DNA from: Opitutia bacterium
Lineage (GTDB): Bacteria > Verrucomicrobiota > Verrucomicrobiia > Opitutales > Seribacteraceae
Direction: 5' to 3'
Assembly: GCA_002730975.1 (NCBI GenBank)
Contig: PCBO01000048.1
Coordinates: 5,415-57,899, forward strand
Length of the DNA: 52,485 nt
How positions within the stretch are numbered: the stretch's first letter is position 1; each line of letters starts with the position of its first letter. The position numbers and the translations under genes were made by a program. Positions 7,940 to 16,645 of this stretch are shown here, one piece after another. A model generated the notes under the pieces. That model worked only from the letters and a program-made list of their open reading frames with translations, did not search any database and was not told the DNA's origin.

Positions 7940-9400
7940 ATGACTTCTCGTAGGTACATTCTTGTCTTATTCGCTAGTTTGCTCGCCGGAGCGCTTTTCG
8001 GTGCGGATCGTGCACCCAAGCCGAACATCGTTTTCTTTTTCATCGACGACCTCGGCTGGACCGACCTCGGATTCATGGGATCGAAATATTACGAGAGCCC
8101 GCACATCGATAAGTTGGCCAAGGACGGCATGGTCTTTATGAACGCCTATGCCAATGCTCCCAACTGCGCTCCAAGTCGAGCCTGTCTGATGTCCGGCAAG
8201 TATTCCCCCAGACATGGAGTTTATACAGTGGGCAATTCGGATCGAGGTTTGTCTAAGCATCGAAAGCTTATTCCCATTAAGAACACGACCCATTTGGCAA
8301 AGGAGTTCGTGACTATGGGCGAAGCCCTGCAGCACGGGGGATACGTTACCGCAACCATGGGCAAATGGCACTTGGGAGATGACCCGACCACGCAAGGTTT
8401 CGACGTAAACGTCGCGGGCAAGTCTTGGGGCAGTCCCAGCGGAGGCGGTTACCATAGTCCGTACAAGTATCCTAATCTGGAAAACAAGGAAAAGGGCGAA
8501 TACTTGACCGACCGGCTCGGTGTCGAGGCATGCAAGTTCATCGAAACCAACAAGGACAAGCCCTTCTTCCTCTATCTGACTCATTATGCGGTGCATACCC
8601 CGATTCAGGCAAAGCCAGAACTCAAGAAGAAGTACCAATCCAAAAAACCGACCGAGCGACACAAGAATCCCGCCTATGCCGCCATGATCGAGAGTACGGA
8701 CGACAGCGTCGGGGCGGTGCTCGCAACCTTGAGTCGACTCGAACTCGCCGACGATACCCTCGTCATTTTCTTCTCCGACAACGGCGGGCACGGCGGGGTC
8801 ACTTCCAATGCGCCTCTGCGGGGATCCAAGGGCATGCTCTACGAGGGCGGTATTCGCGAACCCATGATCGTGAAATGGCCGGGCGTAACCAAGCCCGGAT
8901 CTATCTGCCGCGAAAACGTTATCGGCATCGACCTATATCCCACCCTCCTCGAGGCTACGGGATCACCCTCGCCCAAGGGCTACGAGCTCGATGGCGTAAG
9001 TATCGCTCCCTTGCTTCGAAACGCCGAGGCCAAACTTTCACGAAAGGCTATTCACTGGCACTTTCCCGCATACCTGCAGGGCTATACCGCCCGCCACGGT
9101 CACTTTCGCACCACCCCCGCGGCTGCGACCCGTATGGGCGACTGGAAGCTGATCGAGTTTTTCGAGGACGGTGTTCTCGAGCTCTACAATACCGCAAAAG
9201 ATTTATCGGAGACGAACAATCTGGCGAAGGAAAACCCGGAAAAGGCTCAGGAACTTCACGCCGCAATGCTCGCTTGGCGAAAAGCGGTAAAAGCACCCTT
9301 TCCAACCGAGCTCAACCCGGAATATGCTTCAGGCAACGCAGTTCCCTCTCCCAATAAACCCAAGCGGAGGAAAAAGAAGGGCGACAAGAAAAAGCCATGA
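7940..9400 (+). CDS. Secreted type I sulfatase (arylsulfatase family)
   Basis: A 486-residue protein. ATG 7940 is chosen because it starts a signal peptide (residues 1-21, ending ALFGA); the frame is also open from a TTG at 7886. The metal site begins at NIVFFFIDDLGW, and the sulfatase signature CAPSRACLMSG has Cys76, which would be converted to formylglycine by an anaerobic or FGE-type maturase encoded elsewhere. Further family motifs are GKWHLG, FLYLTHYAVHTPI and FFSDNGG. Such enzymes remove sulfate esters from polysaccharides or aryl sulfates and are abundant in marine Verrucomicrobiota and Planctomycetes. The C-terminus is lysine-rich (KRRKKKGDKKK). The final ATGA overlaps the start of the TerB-DnaJ gene, so the two are translationally coupled. 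Confidence 0.92.
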   Translation: MTSRRYILVLFASLLAGALFGADRAPKPNIVFFFIDDLGWTDLGFMGSKYYESPHIDKLAKDGMVFMNAYANAPNCAPSRACLMSGKYSPRHGVYTVGNSDRGLSKHRKLIPIKNTTHLAKEFVTMGEALQHGGYVTATMGKWHLGDDPTTQGFDVNVAGKSWGSPSGGGYHSPYKYPNLENKEKGEYLTDRLGVEACKFIETNKDKPFFLYLTHYAVHTPIQAKPELKKKYQSKKPTERHKNPAYAAMIESTDDSVGAVLATLSRLELADDTLVIFFSDNGGHGGVTSNAPLRGSKGMLYEGGIREPMIVKWPGVTKPGSICRENVIGIDLYPTLLEATGSPSPKGYELDGVSIAPLLRNAEAKLSRKAIHWHFPAYLQGYTARHGHFRTTPAAATRMGDWKLIEFFEDGVLELYNTAKDLSETNNLAKENPEKAQELHAAMLAWRKAVKAPFPTELNPEYASGNAVPSPNKPKRRKKKGDKKKP

Positions 9401-10158
9401 CTTGGTGGGGAAAGCTCATCGGTACGGGCGTAGGCATGTTCGGCGGTCCCATAGGAGCATTGGTGGGCGCCGCCTTCGGTCATGCCTACGACAAGGACAA
9501 CCCTGAGGTCACCGACGAGAAAAAGGCGCGCGTTCTCTATCTCGCCTACTTGTTTTCTTGCCTCGCTAAGGTGGCCAAGGCCGACGGGCACGTGTCCGAG
9601 GCCGAAATCAACGTCGCTGAGAGCCTTATGGCCCGCCTTGGGCTCTCCGACAAGATGCGCGAGTTCTCCATCAATGTTTTCCGCAAGGCCAAGGACGGGA
9701 AGGTCCCGATCGACGATTACCTCGCCCAGACCGGCAAGCTAATAGGTTTCGACCCCACCGTCGCCCAATCCTTTCTCGGAGGCCTTTTCGAGATGGCTAG
9801 GGCCGAGGACGGAAAAATGAGCGAACTGCAGGCCCGCATTCTGCTTCGCGGGGAGGAATGCCTTCGTTTGCCTCGCGGTACGGTCCAGTCCTGGGTAAAA
9901 GGAGGTTACGCCCCTCCTTCCGACGATCCCGACGGAGTTTCCTTCTCACTCGACGATTCCTATCATGTTCTGGACGTCTCAAAGACTGCCGCCGATGCCG
10001 AAGTGAAAGCCGCCTACCGCAAGAAATGCGCTGCCTTCCATCCCGATAAAATTCAATCCAAGGGATTGCCGCCTGAGTTCACGACCTTTGCAAACGACCA
10101 ACTCGCACGCATCAACCAAGCTCACGACCTAATTCGCAAGGCTAGAGGACTTTCCTAG
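9397..10158 (+). CDS. DjlA-like cochaperone: TerB domain plus C-terminal J domain
   Basis: A 253-residue protein. An N-terminal glycine-rich hydrophobic segment (residues 8-28) is followed by a TerB-like helical domain (about 45-170; LAKVAKADGHVSEAEI and MARAEDGKMSELQ) and a J domain (about 185-253) with the HPDK motif in KCAAFHPDKIQ. This is the order in DjlA, a membrane-anchored DnaK cochaperone. The glycine-rich N-terminal segment could be a membrane anchor of the same kind. The gene begins inside the last codons of the sulfatase gene (4-base overlap) and is one of the more GC-rich genes here. The next gene is convergent. Confidence 0.82.
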   Translation: MTWWGKLIGTGVGMFGGPIGALVGAAFGHAYDKDNPEVTDEKKARVLYLAYLFSCLAKVAKADGHVSEAEINVAESLMARLGLSDKMREFSINVFRKAKDGKVPIDDYLAQTGKLIGFDPTVAQSFLGGLFEMARAEDGKMSELQARILLRGEECLRLPRGTVQSWVKGGYAPPSDDPDGVSFSLDDSYHVLDVSKTAADAEVKAAYRKKCAAFHPDKIQSKGLPPEFTTFANDQLARINQAHDLIRKARGLS

Positions 10159-10251
10159 TCAAAAGGATAGCCAGGTATATTTTTCGAAATCTTCGACAAC
10201 AATTCTGCAGAATCAGATTATTAGGGATAATGCCCTATTTGGTTGAGATCA

Positions 10252-10950
10252 TTACTCTTCCACGAATTTACCGTCGAGCATCGGAAGACGGCGATCGCAG
10301 CGCTTGGCCAACTCTGGATTATGGGTGACTAGGATGACGGCAGGACCGTTATCTCGGGCAAATTTGAGGAGGACATCAAAGACTCGATCGGAATTAGCGG
10401 CGTCGAGATTGCCCGTGGGTTCGTCCGCTAGGATGAGGTCGGGAGAGTTGACGAGTGCTCGGGCAATGGCAACTCGCTGTTGCTCACCACCGGAGAGCTT
10501 GTTGGCAAAGCGTTTGGCTTTATCGGAGAGACCAAGTTGCTTTAAGAACTTTTCTGCTTGGAAAAGAGCTTCGTCGCTAAGGACGCCCGCCTTGCGAAGC
10601 GGCATGGCCACATTTTCTCGTGCGGTGAATTCCTTGATTAGGAAGTGAAATTGAAAGACAAAACCGATGCTTTTGTTGCGGAGAGCGGTACGCGTGGAGT
10701 CATCGGCTTGAGTCATTGGCTTGCCGCGGAGGTAAATTTCACCAGAGTCGGGTTGGTCGAGCAAGCCTAGGAGATAAAGCATGGTACTCTTACCGCAGCC
10801 GGAAGGTCCGACGATTGCGGTCACCTCTCCTGCCCTCGCCTCAAAGGATACGCCACGGAGTGCTTCCACCCTAGCCTGGCCTTCACCGAACGAATGGCTT
10901 AGGTTTTCCACGCGAAGAACCGGCGTGGCGCCATTGACTTTTGAATTCAT
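10252..10950 (-). CDS. LolD/MacB-type ABC transporter ATPase
   Basis: A 232-residue ATPase. ATG 10950 overlaps the permease stop as ATGA; the longer frame starting at 11163 only shadows the permease gene. Walker A GPSGCGKST is near residue 47, the Q-loop FQFHFL near 90, the signature LSGGEQQR near 149, and Walker B LILADEPTGNLD near 171, followed by His in LVTHNPE. LolD/MacB-type ATPases drive mechanotransmission through FtsX-type permeases rather than moving substrate through a channel. It is the last gene of a four-gene efflux operon (TolC-like, fusion protein, permease, ATPase). Confidence 0.92.
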   Translation of the reverse strand: MNSKVNGATPVLRVENLSHSFGEGQARVEALRGVSFEARAGEVTAIVGPSGCGKSTMLYLLGLLDQPDSGEIYLRGKPMTQADDSTRTALRNKSIGFVFQFHFLIKEFTARENVAMPLRKAGVLSDEALFQAEKFLKQLGLSDKAKRFANKLSGGEQQRVAIARALVNSPDLILADEPTGNLDAANSDRVFDVLLKFARDNGPAVILVTHNPELAKRCDRRLPMLDGKFVEE

Positions 10951-12194
10951 AAGGTTTCGCGGATGATTTTTGCGGGTTCTATTCGAGCTGCTCGACGGGC
11001 TGGAATCCAACTGGCTACCGCCACAACGACTATTGCGATGGAGATTGCCCAAAGGTAATGTGAGAAGTCCCAGTTCACTACGAAGTTGTCGGTTGAGAAT
11101 ATTCCACGTATGCGCAAGGGGATGCGAGAGATGCCATAGGTGGCGATGGCGGCCAGGAGGCAACCGAATACTATTCCCAAGACAAGCACGAGTGCACCTT
11201 GCCAGAGGAATATGCGCGAGATATCTCCTGGAGAGAAACCCATGGAACGCAGGATTGCCACGTCGCGCGTCTTCTCGATAACCATGATGGCGAAGACGTT
11301 GAACATGCCAAGACCCGACAAGAGGATGATGGTTGAAACTGTAATGGCGGAAGAGACGCGGAGGGCCTTAAATACATCTAGCCACACTTTTTCCCGTTCC
11401 TGCCAACTAACTACCCGGTGCGCAAAGGTTTCTTGCATCTGAGCCGCTACGGCAGGAGCGTCTTCGGGGTGACGAATTCCCACCTGAAAGATGGAACCGC
11501 CGTGCGGTTTTCGGAGGAATGAGCGGGCGGTGGACAGGTCGAGATAGATACGACTTTTGTCGATTTGACTTACGCCAGTCTCGAATATCCCAGCCACGCG
11601 AAGATGCAAGGACTCGTGTGAGCCGGCGAGAATGACGCGATCACCCGGTTCCAGTCTAAGGCGTTCGGCAATGCGGTTGCCTACAAGGATTGCCTGTCTG
11701 TCGTCCCGGAAATTCTTTATGCTTCCACGAATGACCTGCTCTTCCAAGTCCGATACGGCTATGTGTTCACGAGTTCGTATTCCGTGAATGCGAACAGAGT
11801 GAGAGCGTGAAACGGTATTGAGTACGCCGGCACCCTGAAGAATTTCCGAAACACCTGTGACTCCGGGGAAATCAGCGGTCGCTTTACGAAGCTCTTTGGG
11901 GTATTCAATTCCCTCTACGTACCGGGCACCTTCGCGGGAGTGAAAGACAAAGCGCGCCTGACCATCGTCGGACACCTTGGTGACGGTGCCGTCTACGTCT
12001 TGAAAGCGATCAGATATACGAATAGCGCCATTCGTACCGAGTATCGTACGAATAAAGAAGGTCTCGAAACCGGAAGTCTGTGCTTGAGTGACGACAAAGA
12101 AAGCCACTCCGAATATAATGCCGAGCAAGCTCATCCCCATAGCTCGCTTTCGAGCCATTACGTATCGCAGGGCAACTTGAAGCGACAGGCTCAC
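10947..12194 (-). CDS. FtsX-family permease of the LolC/MacB type
   Basis: A 415-residue inner-membrane protein with one N-terminal helix (about 20-40), a large periplasmic domain (about 45-280, MacB_PCD type) and three C-terminal helices (about 285-310, 330-355, 380-400) with the FtsX-type segment RDVAILRSMGFSPGDISRIF, which contacts the ATPase. It ends in the usual ARRAARIEPAKIIRETL pattern. It pairs with the overlapping ATPase gene downstream and the fusion-protein gene upstream (4-base overlaps at both ends). Family members extract lipoproteins (LolCE) or expel macrolides and peptides (MacB). The adjacent TolC-like channel favours export from the periplasm over lipoprotein sorting. Confidence 0.9.
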   Translation of the reverse strand: MSLSLQVALRYVMARKRAMGMSLLGIIFGVAFFVVTQAQTSGFETFFIRTILGTNGAIRISDRFQDVDGTVTKVSDDGQARFVFHSREGARYVEGIEYPKELRKATADFPGVTGVSEILQGAGVLNTVSRSHSVRIHGIRTREHIAVSDLEEQVIRGSIKNFRDDRQAILVGNRIAERLRLEPGDRVILAGSHESLHLRVAGIFETGVSQIDKSRIYLDLSTARSFLRKPHGGSIFQVGIRHPEDAPAVAAQMQETFAHRVVSWQEREKVWLDVFKALRVSSAITVSTIILLSGLGMFNVFAIMVIEKTRDVAILRSMGFSPGDISRIFLWQGALVLVLGIVFGCLLAAIATYGISRIPLRIRGIFSTDNFVVNWDFSHYLWAISIAIVVVAVASWIPARRAARIEPAKIIRETL

Positions 12195-13312
12195 TTGCCG
12201 CCGACGGGGACGGGTTTCACTTGCTGGCCATCGCGAAAAAGGTGTGGAGTTTCCACGATGACCTGTTCACCTTGCTCCAGTCCATCAATAATCTCGGCAG
12301 TCATTAGATTGCGGGCTCCTACTTTTACTTCACGTGCTTCAGCAATTCCGTTTTTTACGACGAATATGGCGGAACCCATGAGTGCCTTTCGAGGTACGAG
12401 AAGAGCGTTATTCCGTATGGATTTGATGATTTCGGCTCTGCCCGAGCTCCCGGGAGTAAAGTGTTCGTTTCCATCTTCAAGTTCGACATATAGCTTGCGA
12501 CGACCTGACGCAGCGTCAACGGTAGCGGAAAGACGGGTGACGTTGCCCTCGAATATTTGAGGTCCGCGAGACAAGAGTGTGACCGCGACTTGCTGTCCCT
12601 CCATAGTTCCGGCAAAGTCTTCTTCGTTTAGAGTCACCTCCACCAATCTTTTATGGGAGACGACTTGACCGAGATGAGTTCCCGAGAAAACCATGTCTCC
12701 GGGAGAGATCAAGAGCTTCGTCAACAGTCCGTCGATCGGAGATACCATCGTCATTGCTGAAATTTCCGTTCGAAGGCGTGTTTCATTTACCCGAAAGTCT
12801 TCCATTTGCTGACTTTCCGTTAATTTTTCCTGTTCGAGCTGGGTTTCAAGTTGGCGGACGGAATCTTCGTGCTTTTGTAATTCAGCCAACGGGAATTTAT
12901 CTTGGTCAGCAAGGGTTTTCAAGGATTCGAACTCGCGCCTAGCGGCTTCAAGCCTCATTGCCGTTACCGAGCCAGCGGCTATTCGTTTCTCATAAAAGTC
13001 ACGCTGGTAAAGTAACTGATCCAAATTCACTTTAAGATCATAGCTATCCATTTTCACCAAGGTGGAATTATTTTCTACCGAAACAGGTTTTCCGTAAGTT
13101 TTCATTGCTGTCTCGACGATAACTCCGGAGACCTTCGACACTATGTTGTACGTTCGGTCGGCGAGAATAACTACATTGCCTGGGACGCCGTCCCGAACGG
13201 TTCCTTTTCCCGCGGAAATAACGATTGCCTCTGGAATCGCTCCCACGAGGAACCACCACGTTAGAGCGGATAAAACCCCTATTGGGAGACCGATCTTAAT
13301 CAAGAACTTCAT
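12191..13312 (-). CDS. Membrane fusion protein (HlyD/RND type) of a tripartite efflux pump
   Basis: A 373-residue periplasmic adaptor with an N-terminal anchor (residues 5-25), a split lipoyl/beta-barrel domain (SKVSGVIVET and MVSPIDGLLTKLLISPGD), an alpha-helical hairpin between them (about residues 95-180, rich in Glu, Gln and Leu), and a membrane-proximal domain at the end (LVPRKALMGSAIFVV, LEQGEQVIV). Adaptors of this type link an inner-membrane pump to an outer-membrane channel. The gene overlaps the permease by four bases and lies 72 bases after the TolC-like gene, so the four genes form one operon. Confidence 0.88.
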   Translation of the reverse strand: MKFLIKIGLPIGVLSALTWWFLVGAIPEAIVISAGKGTVRDGVPGNVVILADRTYNIVSKVSGVIVETAMKTYGKPVSVENNSTLVKMDSYDLKVNLDQLLYQRDFYEKRIAAGSVTAMRLEAARREFESLKTLADQDKFPLAELQKHEDSVRQLETQLEQEKLTESQQMEDFRVNETRLRTEISAMTMVSPIDGLLTKLLISPGDMVFSGTHLGQVVSHKRLVEVTLNEEDFAGTMEGQQVAVTLLSRGPQIFEGNVTRLSATVDAASGRRKLYVELEDGNEHFTPGSSGRAEIIKSIRNNALLVPRKALMGSAIFVVKNGIAEAREVKVGARNLMTAEIIDGLEQGEQVIVETPHLFRDGQQVKPVPVGGK

Positions 13313-13384
13313 GTTAAGTTATGTGGGCGGAACCTCGATGCAAATTACAGTAAAGGCGTCATGGTTTGAGTTGTCAAAGACCCG

Positions 13385-14728
13385 TTACTCACTATCCGCA
13401 CCAAGTATGTACATGTATTGCGAACGTACGTTCAAGTAGTTGGCAACGGAAGTAAGAAGAGATAATCGACTTTGGTCGAGGGCAAGTCGGTAGGTGAAGA
13501 AAATCTCGGGAGTAATTCGGTTGCCGTCGAATTCAATCTGGCTTTTTTCAAAACGGTCTTCGGCTGCGTCTACGAGTTGTCGACTCGATTCGATAATTCG
13601 TCCCAGCGTAATTAAGTGATCGCGCAAGTTCTTCACTTCCATCCGAAGCCTTCGAGTTTCGCGGTCAAGTTGCATCTCGTAACGCCGTTTTCTGGCGAGT
13701 GCAGTACGCTTTTTCCCACGACTATACGAAGAGTCGAAAAAAGACCAATTGGCTTCAAGACCAACAATTACGTTGTTTCTCTCAATGGAAGAAGTACTGT
13801 CATGCAAATCTACTCGATCTTGATAAAAACCGCCTACTACATTCAATTTTGGGCGTAAACCCGATTCTGCAATAACGATATGATTGTTTTCCATCTCGAT
13901 CGCTCTTCCTATCGCCTCAAGACCAATTGAAGAAATAACTCCGGTATCTAAGGGCAAGTTTTGGGCAAATGCATGATTTTCGCTGAATTCAATAAAGCTA
14001 TTCGTCATTGAAAGGCTAAGGTTACCATCAAATCCTGTCTCTTCTATAAATATTAATTTGCTTTGGTTCAACTTTCTTTCGACTTCGGCTAGTTTGATGC
14101 GTTGCTGGAGAACAGCTGTCTTTGCTTCGGAAAGAGCAAGCTCAGTGACGAGTCCGAGTCGAAGTCGTTCAGCGACTCCATCGGCATTGGATTGAACCAG
14201 TTTCAAGCTGCGTTGGGCAAGGTTCATGCCATAGGTTGATAGAATTAAGCTCAAGTAGTCAGAACGAATTCGATCCGAGAGTTTATTTAATAAGTCTTCA
14301 TATGATGCTGAGGATGATTTTTCCTCTATTTCTGCAATTTGACTTTCGGACTGTAAGGCTCCCCAATGATAAAGTGGTTTATGGACATAAGCGGAAGCCA
14401 TAAAACGGTATTGTTGATTGTAGTTGGTATTAGGCCGATCCTCATGCAGGGAGTGACCGTTTAATCCAACGGAAATGCGAAATCCCCGTTTGGAGTCAGC
14501 AACAATACGGTTAGCGGTAGCCTCGTTTACCTTTTCGTTTTCCTCTTGAAGTAGAGGAGCTTTACCTTCAACACGAGTCAGAACCTCTTGAAGTTCAGGA
14601 AAAAATACCTCTGCTGTTTCGGCGTAAGAAGGAATTGCGCCATCTACATCTTCTGTTTGTTCGACCGCATTGATAGGGGACAATGTGAATGCTGCCGCAA
14701 CAAACAGAAAGAAAAGATAGCAGAACAT
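13385..14728 (-). CDS. TolC-like outer-membrane efflux protein
   Basis: A 447-residue protein with a signal peptide (residues 1-21, AAAFTLSPINA) and the duplicated long-helix pattern of the outer membrane efflux family. Segments such as RIRSDYLSLILSTYGMNLAQRSLKL and AESGLRPKLNVVGGFYQDR match the repeated helix and strand parts, including the GLRPKL motif before a strand. The protein should form the trimeric tunnel for the pump encoded downstream (13312 to 10252). It is the first gene of the operon. The 103 bases before it should hold its promoter, but no clear element was recognised. Confidence 0.85.
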   Translation of the reverse strand: MFCYLFFLFVAAAFTLSPINAVEQTEDVDGAIPSYAETAEVFFPELQEVLTRVEGKAPLLQEENEKVNEATANRIVADSKRGFRISVGLNGHSLHEDRPNTNYNQQYRFMASAYVHKPLYHWGALQSESQIAEIEEKSSSASYEDLLNKLSDRIRSDYLSLILSTYGMNLAQRSLKLVQSNADGVAERLRLGLVTELALSEAKTAVLQQRIKLAEVERKLNQSKLIFIEETGFDGNLSLSMTNSFIEFSENHAFAQNLPLDTGVISSIGLEAIGRAIEMENNHIVIAESGLRPKLNVVGGFYQDRVDLHDSTSSIERNNVIVGLEANWSFFDSSYSRGKKRTALARKRRYEMQLDRETRRLRMEVKNLRDHLITLGRIIESSRQLVDAAEDRFEKSQIEFDGNRITPEIFFTYRLALDQSRLSLLTSVANYLNVRSQYMYILGADSE

Positions 14729-14831
14729 CTTTAATATTCTGAAGAATAAAGCTCAAACACTCAACGAATATCGAACTGACGATACATGCTGCCCTTATCC
14801 CGATTGGCGAGGACTGCTGAAGTGGAGGAGT

Positions 14832-15503
14832 TCAGTCGCCTTTAAAGGAGTCTTTGTAAATATCCTTCAATTGGTCACCTGTCCATTGACCTTCTTGCGT
14901 CGAGGCTTCGTCTTTGTAAATCTCAACCTGTGATTCAGTGACCTCGGAGGCATCGTTGCCCCAAGCCATACGAGCATAGGTGACTACGTCTGCAGTTTCT
15001 CGATTGCTTAACCCTTGGGCGGCCATGTTGACATTAGTACCGTACTTTTTACCCAGAACATCGATTTCGCCCTTCAAACCTTTGAGAACGATCTTAGTGA
15101 TTATGCCGGGGTCAGTGGTGACCCAATTAGAGCTGACTAGAGGGGGGAACAAGCCCTCGCCTAATCCGTCGGGCTTGTGGCATGCGGCGCATCGACTGTT
15201 GAACAACTTTTTACCTCTGGCCAACTTGCGCTTCAGATTTTTCTCTTTCTTTTCCTCCATCGTCATTTCAACTAGAGGTAAAGGCGGATGAACTTGGAAG
15301 TTATTCGTGCTGTGAGCTAGTTGGATTGCGCAGAAAAAAATGAGACATCCGAATAGAAAAACGAAAACCAGTGGTGCCTGAATAAAGTGTTTGGTCGGTG
15401 GGTGTTTTTCTCGACCGAGTTTGGCATGTACTTCAACGAGATCGGTGTCATTCATATCCAAACAGGTGGCTTTCTTTACATCTTTTTTCTTAGATGTACT
15501 CAT
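14832..15503 (-). CDS. Membrane-anchored monoheme cytochrome c of the ACIII/cbb3-like operon
   Basis: A 223-residue protein starting at ATG 15503, which overlaps the previous stop as ATGA and has AAAGGAG at the right distance. The N-terminal part is lysine-rich and cytoplasmic, with one helix (about 50-72, PLVFVFLFGCLIFFCAIQLA) and a periplasmic class I cytochrome c domain with one CAACH heme site and a likely axial Met in NVNMAAQG. The domain resembles the second cytochrome domain of the preceding gene (FPPLV...W, ADVVTYARMAWGN). It is the last gene of the operon and may take the place of CcoP, which normally has two hemes. Probably it passes electrons between complexes. Confidence 0.85.
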   Translation of the reverse strand: MSTSKKKDVKKATCLDMNDTDLVEVHAKLGREKHPPTKHFIQAPLVFVFLFGCLIFFCAIQLAHSTNNFQVHPPLPLVEMTMEEKKEKNLKRKLARGKKLFNSRCAACHKPDGLGEGLFPPLVSSNWVTTDPGIITKIVLKGLKGEIDVLGKKYGTNVNMAAQGLSNRETADVVTYARMAWGNDASEVTESQVEIYKDEASTQEGQWTGDQLKDIYKDSFKGD

Positions 15504-16645
15504 TTGGAATCTCCTTTCAATTCCTGAGCCGTCCACATTTGCATAGGTGCCCTACCCTTTACGGAAGAACGAACTGCGGCCACTTCGGCCGGAGATATTG
15601 AAGATGCGGAATTACCCCAGTCGTTACGAATATAAGTAAGAACATCTGCGATTTGTTGGTCTGTTAGGGAACCTGGGGGTATTCCGGGCGGAGGCATGGC
15701 AAGGTTGTAATCGACTCCTTTAACTTTAATCGGCCCCATTAACCCGAACATTGCTATTTTGATCAAAGTCGGTTTGTCTCCCAAGACCCACTCCGAATCT
15801 ACTAGTGGGGGGAACTGACCAGCAAGCCCAAGACCATTGGATTGGTGGCAAGTGAAGCAGAGTCCACCACCCTGAGCCGCCTTCATATAAATCTCTTTAC
15901 CTGAAATTATCTGGTCTGAAAGCCACTTCGGGAGTTCTGCGACAGTGGCATTTGTATCAGAATCTTGTTCAACGAGGATCGGTTCATTCACCTCTGCAAA
16001 AGCCATTTCAGGTAATTCGTAATCTTGGCGAAGTGCTTGCAGATAAGCGACTATCTTATGAGCCCGAAGAGTAGGGAATATATGGCGTGAAGGCACGCTC
16101 GTATTACTATCGGAGTGATCATCTTGATGATCATGAATTTCGATGGTGCCGCTTGTTGCTTCATCCTTGATTTCGTATAGAAAAGGACTTGGTGAACATA
16201 TGGACCCGGGAACCGTTGCCTGCGGATCGAAAAGATGTTTATGAAGCCACTCATCTGTAAATCCACGAAGTCCGACGTTGGCCAAATCGGGACCAATTCT
16301 TGTATTTCCAAGGAGAACATTTTCCTGAAGAACATAATCTCGCGCGACTGATGCTCTTTTTCCCCAATTGCGTTCAACGTCAAAACCAGCTTCGGCTAGA
16401 CGTACTTGTTGGGTGTGGCAGGTTATACAGCCGAGTTTCACGTATTCTTCGGCACCTTGTTGAGCAATTCCGGACATAGCTTTCGGGTGAAGTTCAGCTT
16501 CAGGTGGGATGGAACCGTTTGCCTCAAGAACCTCTGCCGTGGGTTCAAGATCTCCGAACTGACTTCGGGCTCCAACGATGAATGCCAGCCATGAGAAAAC
16601 TAATGTGAGAAGTACTCCGAACGAGAATGTGAAAAGATTATTCAT
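15500..16645 (-). CDS. CcoO-like cytochrome c fused to an extra cytochrome c domain
   Basis: A 381-residue protein with an N-terminal helix (5-25). A CcoO/FixO-like domain has heme site CITCH (Cys73, Cys76, His77) and the family segments HTQQVR, DVER.WG.R.SVA.DYV, LLGNTRIGPDLANVG. Where CcoO has PGSxMP, with Met as the sixth heme ligand, this protein reads PGSICSP, so Cys150 stands in the Met position. A second class I domain follows with CFTCH (Cys263, Cys266, His267) and a likely Met in LAMPPPG. It overlaps the genes on both sides by four bases. By family it is the electron-entry subunit paired with the CcoN-like protein. The change at residue 150 may lower its redox potential or leave the heme five-coordinate. 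Confidence 0.85.
   Translation of the reverse strand: MNNLFTFSFGVLLTLVFSWLAFIVGARSQFGDLEPTAEVLEANGSIPPEAELHPKAMSGIAQQGAEEYVKLGCITCHTQQVRLAEAGFDVERNWGKRASVARDYVLQENVLLGNTRIGPDLANVGLRGFTDEWLHKHLFDPQATVPGSICSPSPFLYEIKDEATSGTIEIHDHQDDHSDSNTSVPSRHIFPTLRAHKIVAYLQALRQDYELPEMAFAEVNEPILVEQDSDTNATVAELPKWLSDQIISGKEIYMKAAQGGGLCFTCHQSNGLGLAGQFPPLVDSEWVLGDKPTLIKIAMFGLMGPIKVKGVDYNLAMPPPGIPPGSLTDQQIADVLTYIRNDWGNSASSISPAEVAAVRSSVKGRAPMQMWTAQELKGDSK

Noticed and set aside
7967-8791. Minus-strand open frame of 274 codons opposite the sulfatase gene
   Set aside because: It lies inside a clear sulfatase with intact catalytic motifs and shows no recognisable protein pattern; long antisense frames are expected opposite biased codon use.
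10951-11163. N-terminal extension of the ATPase frame up to 11163
   Set aside because: It overlaps the permease gene, shows no domain, and ATG 10950 has the typical ATGA coupling.
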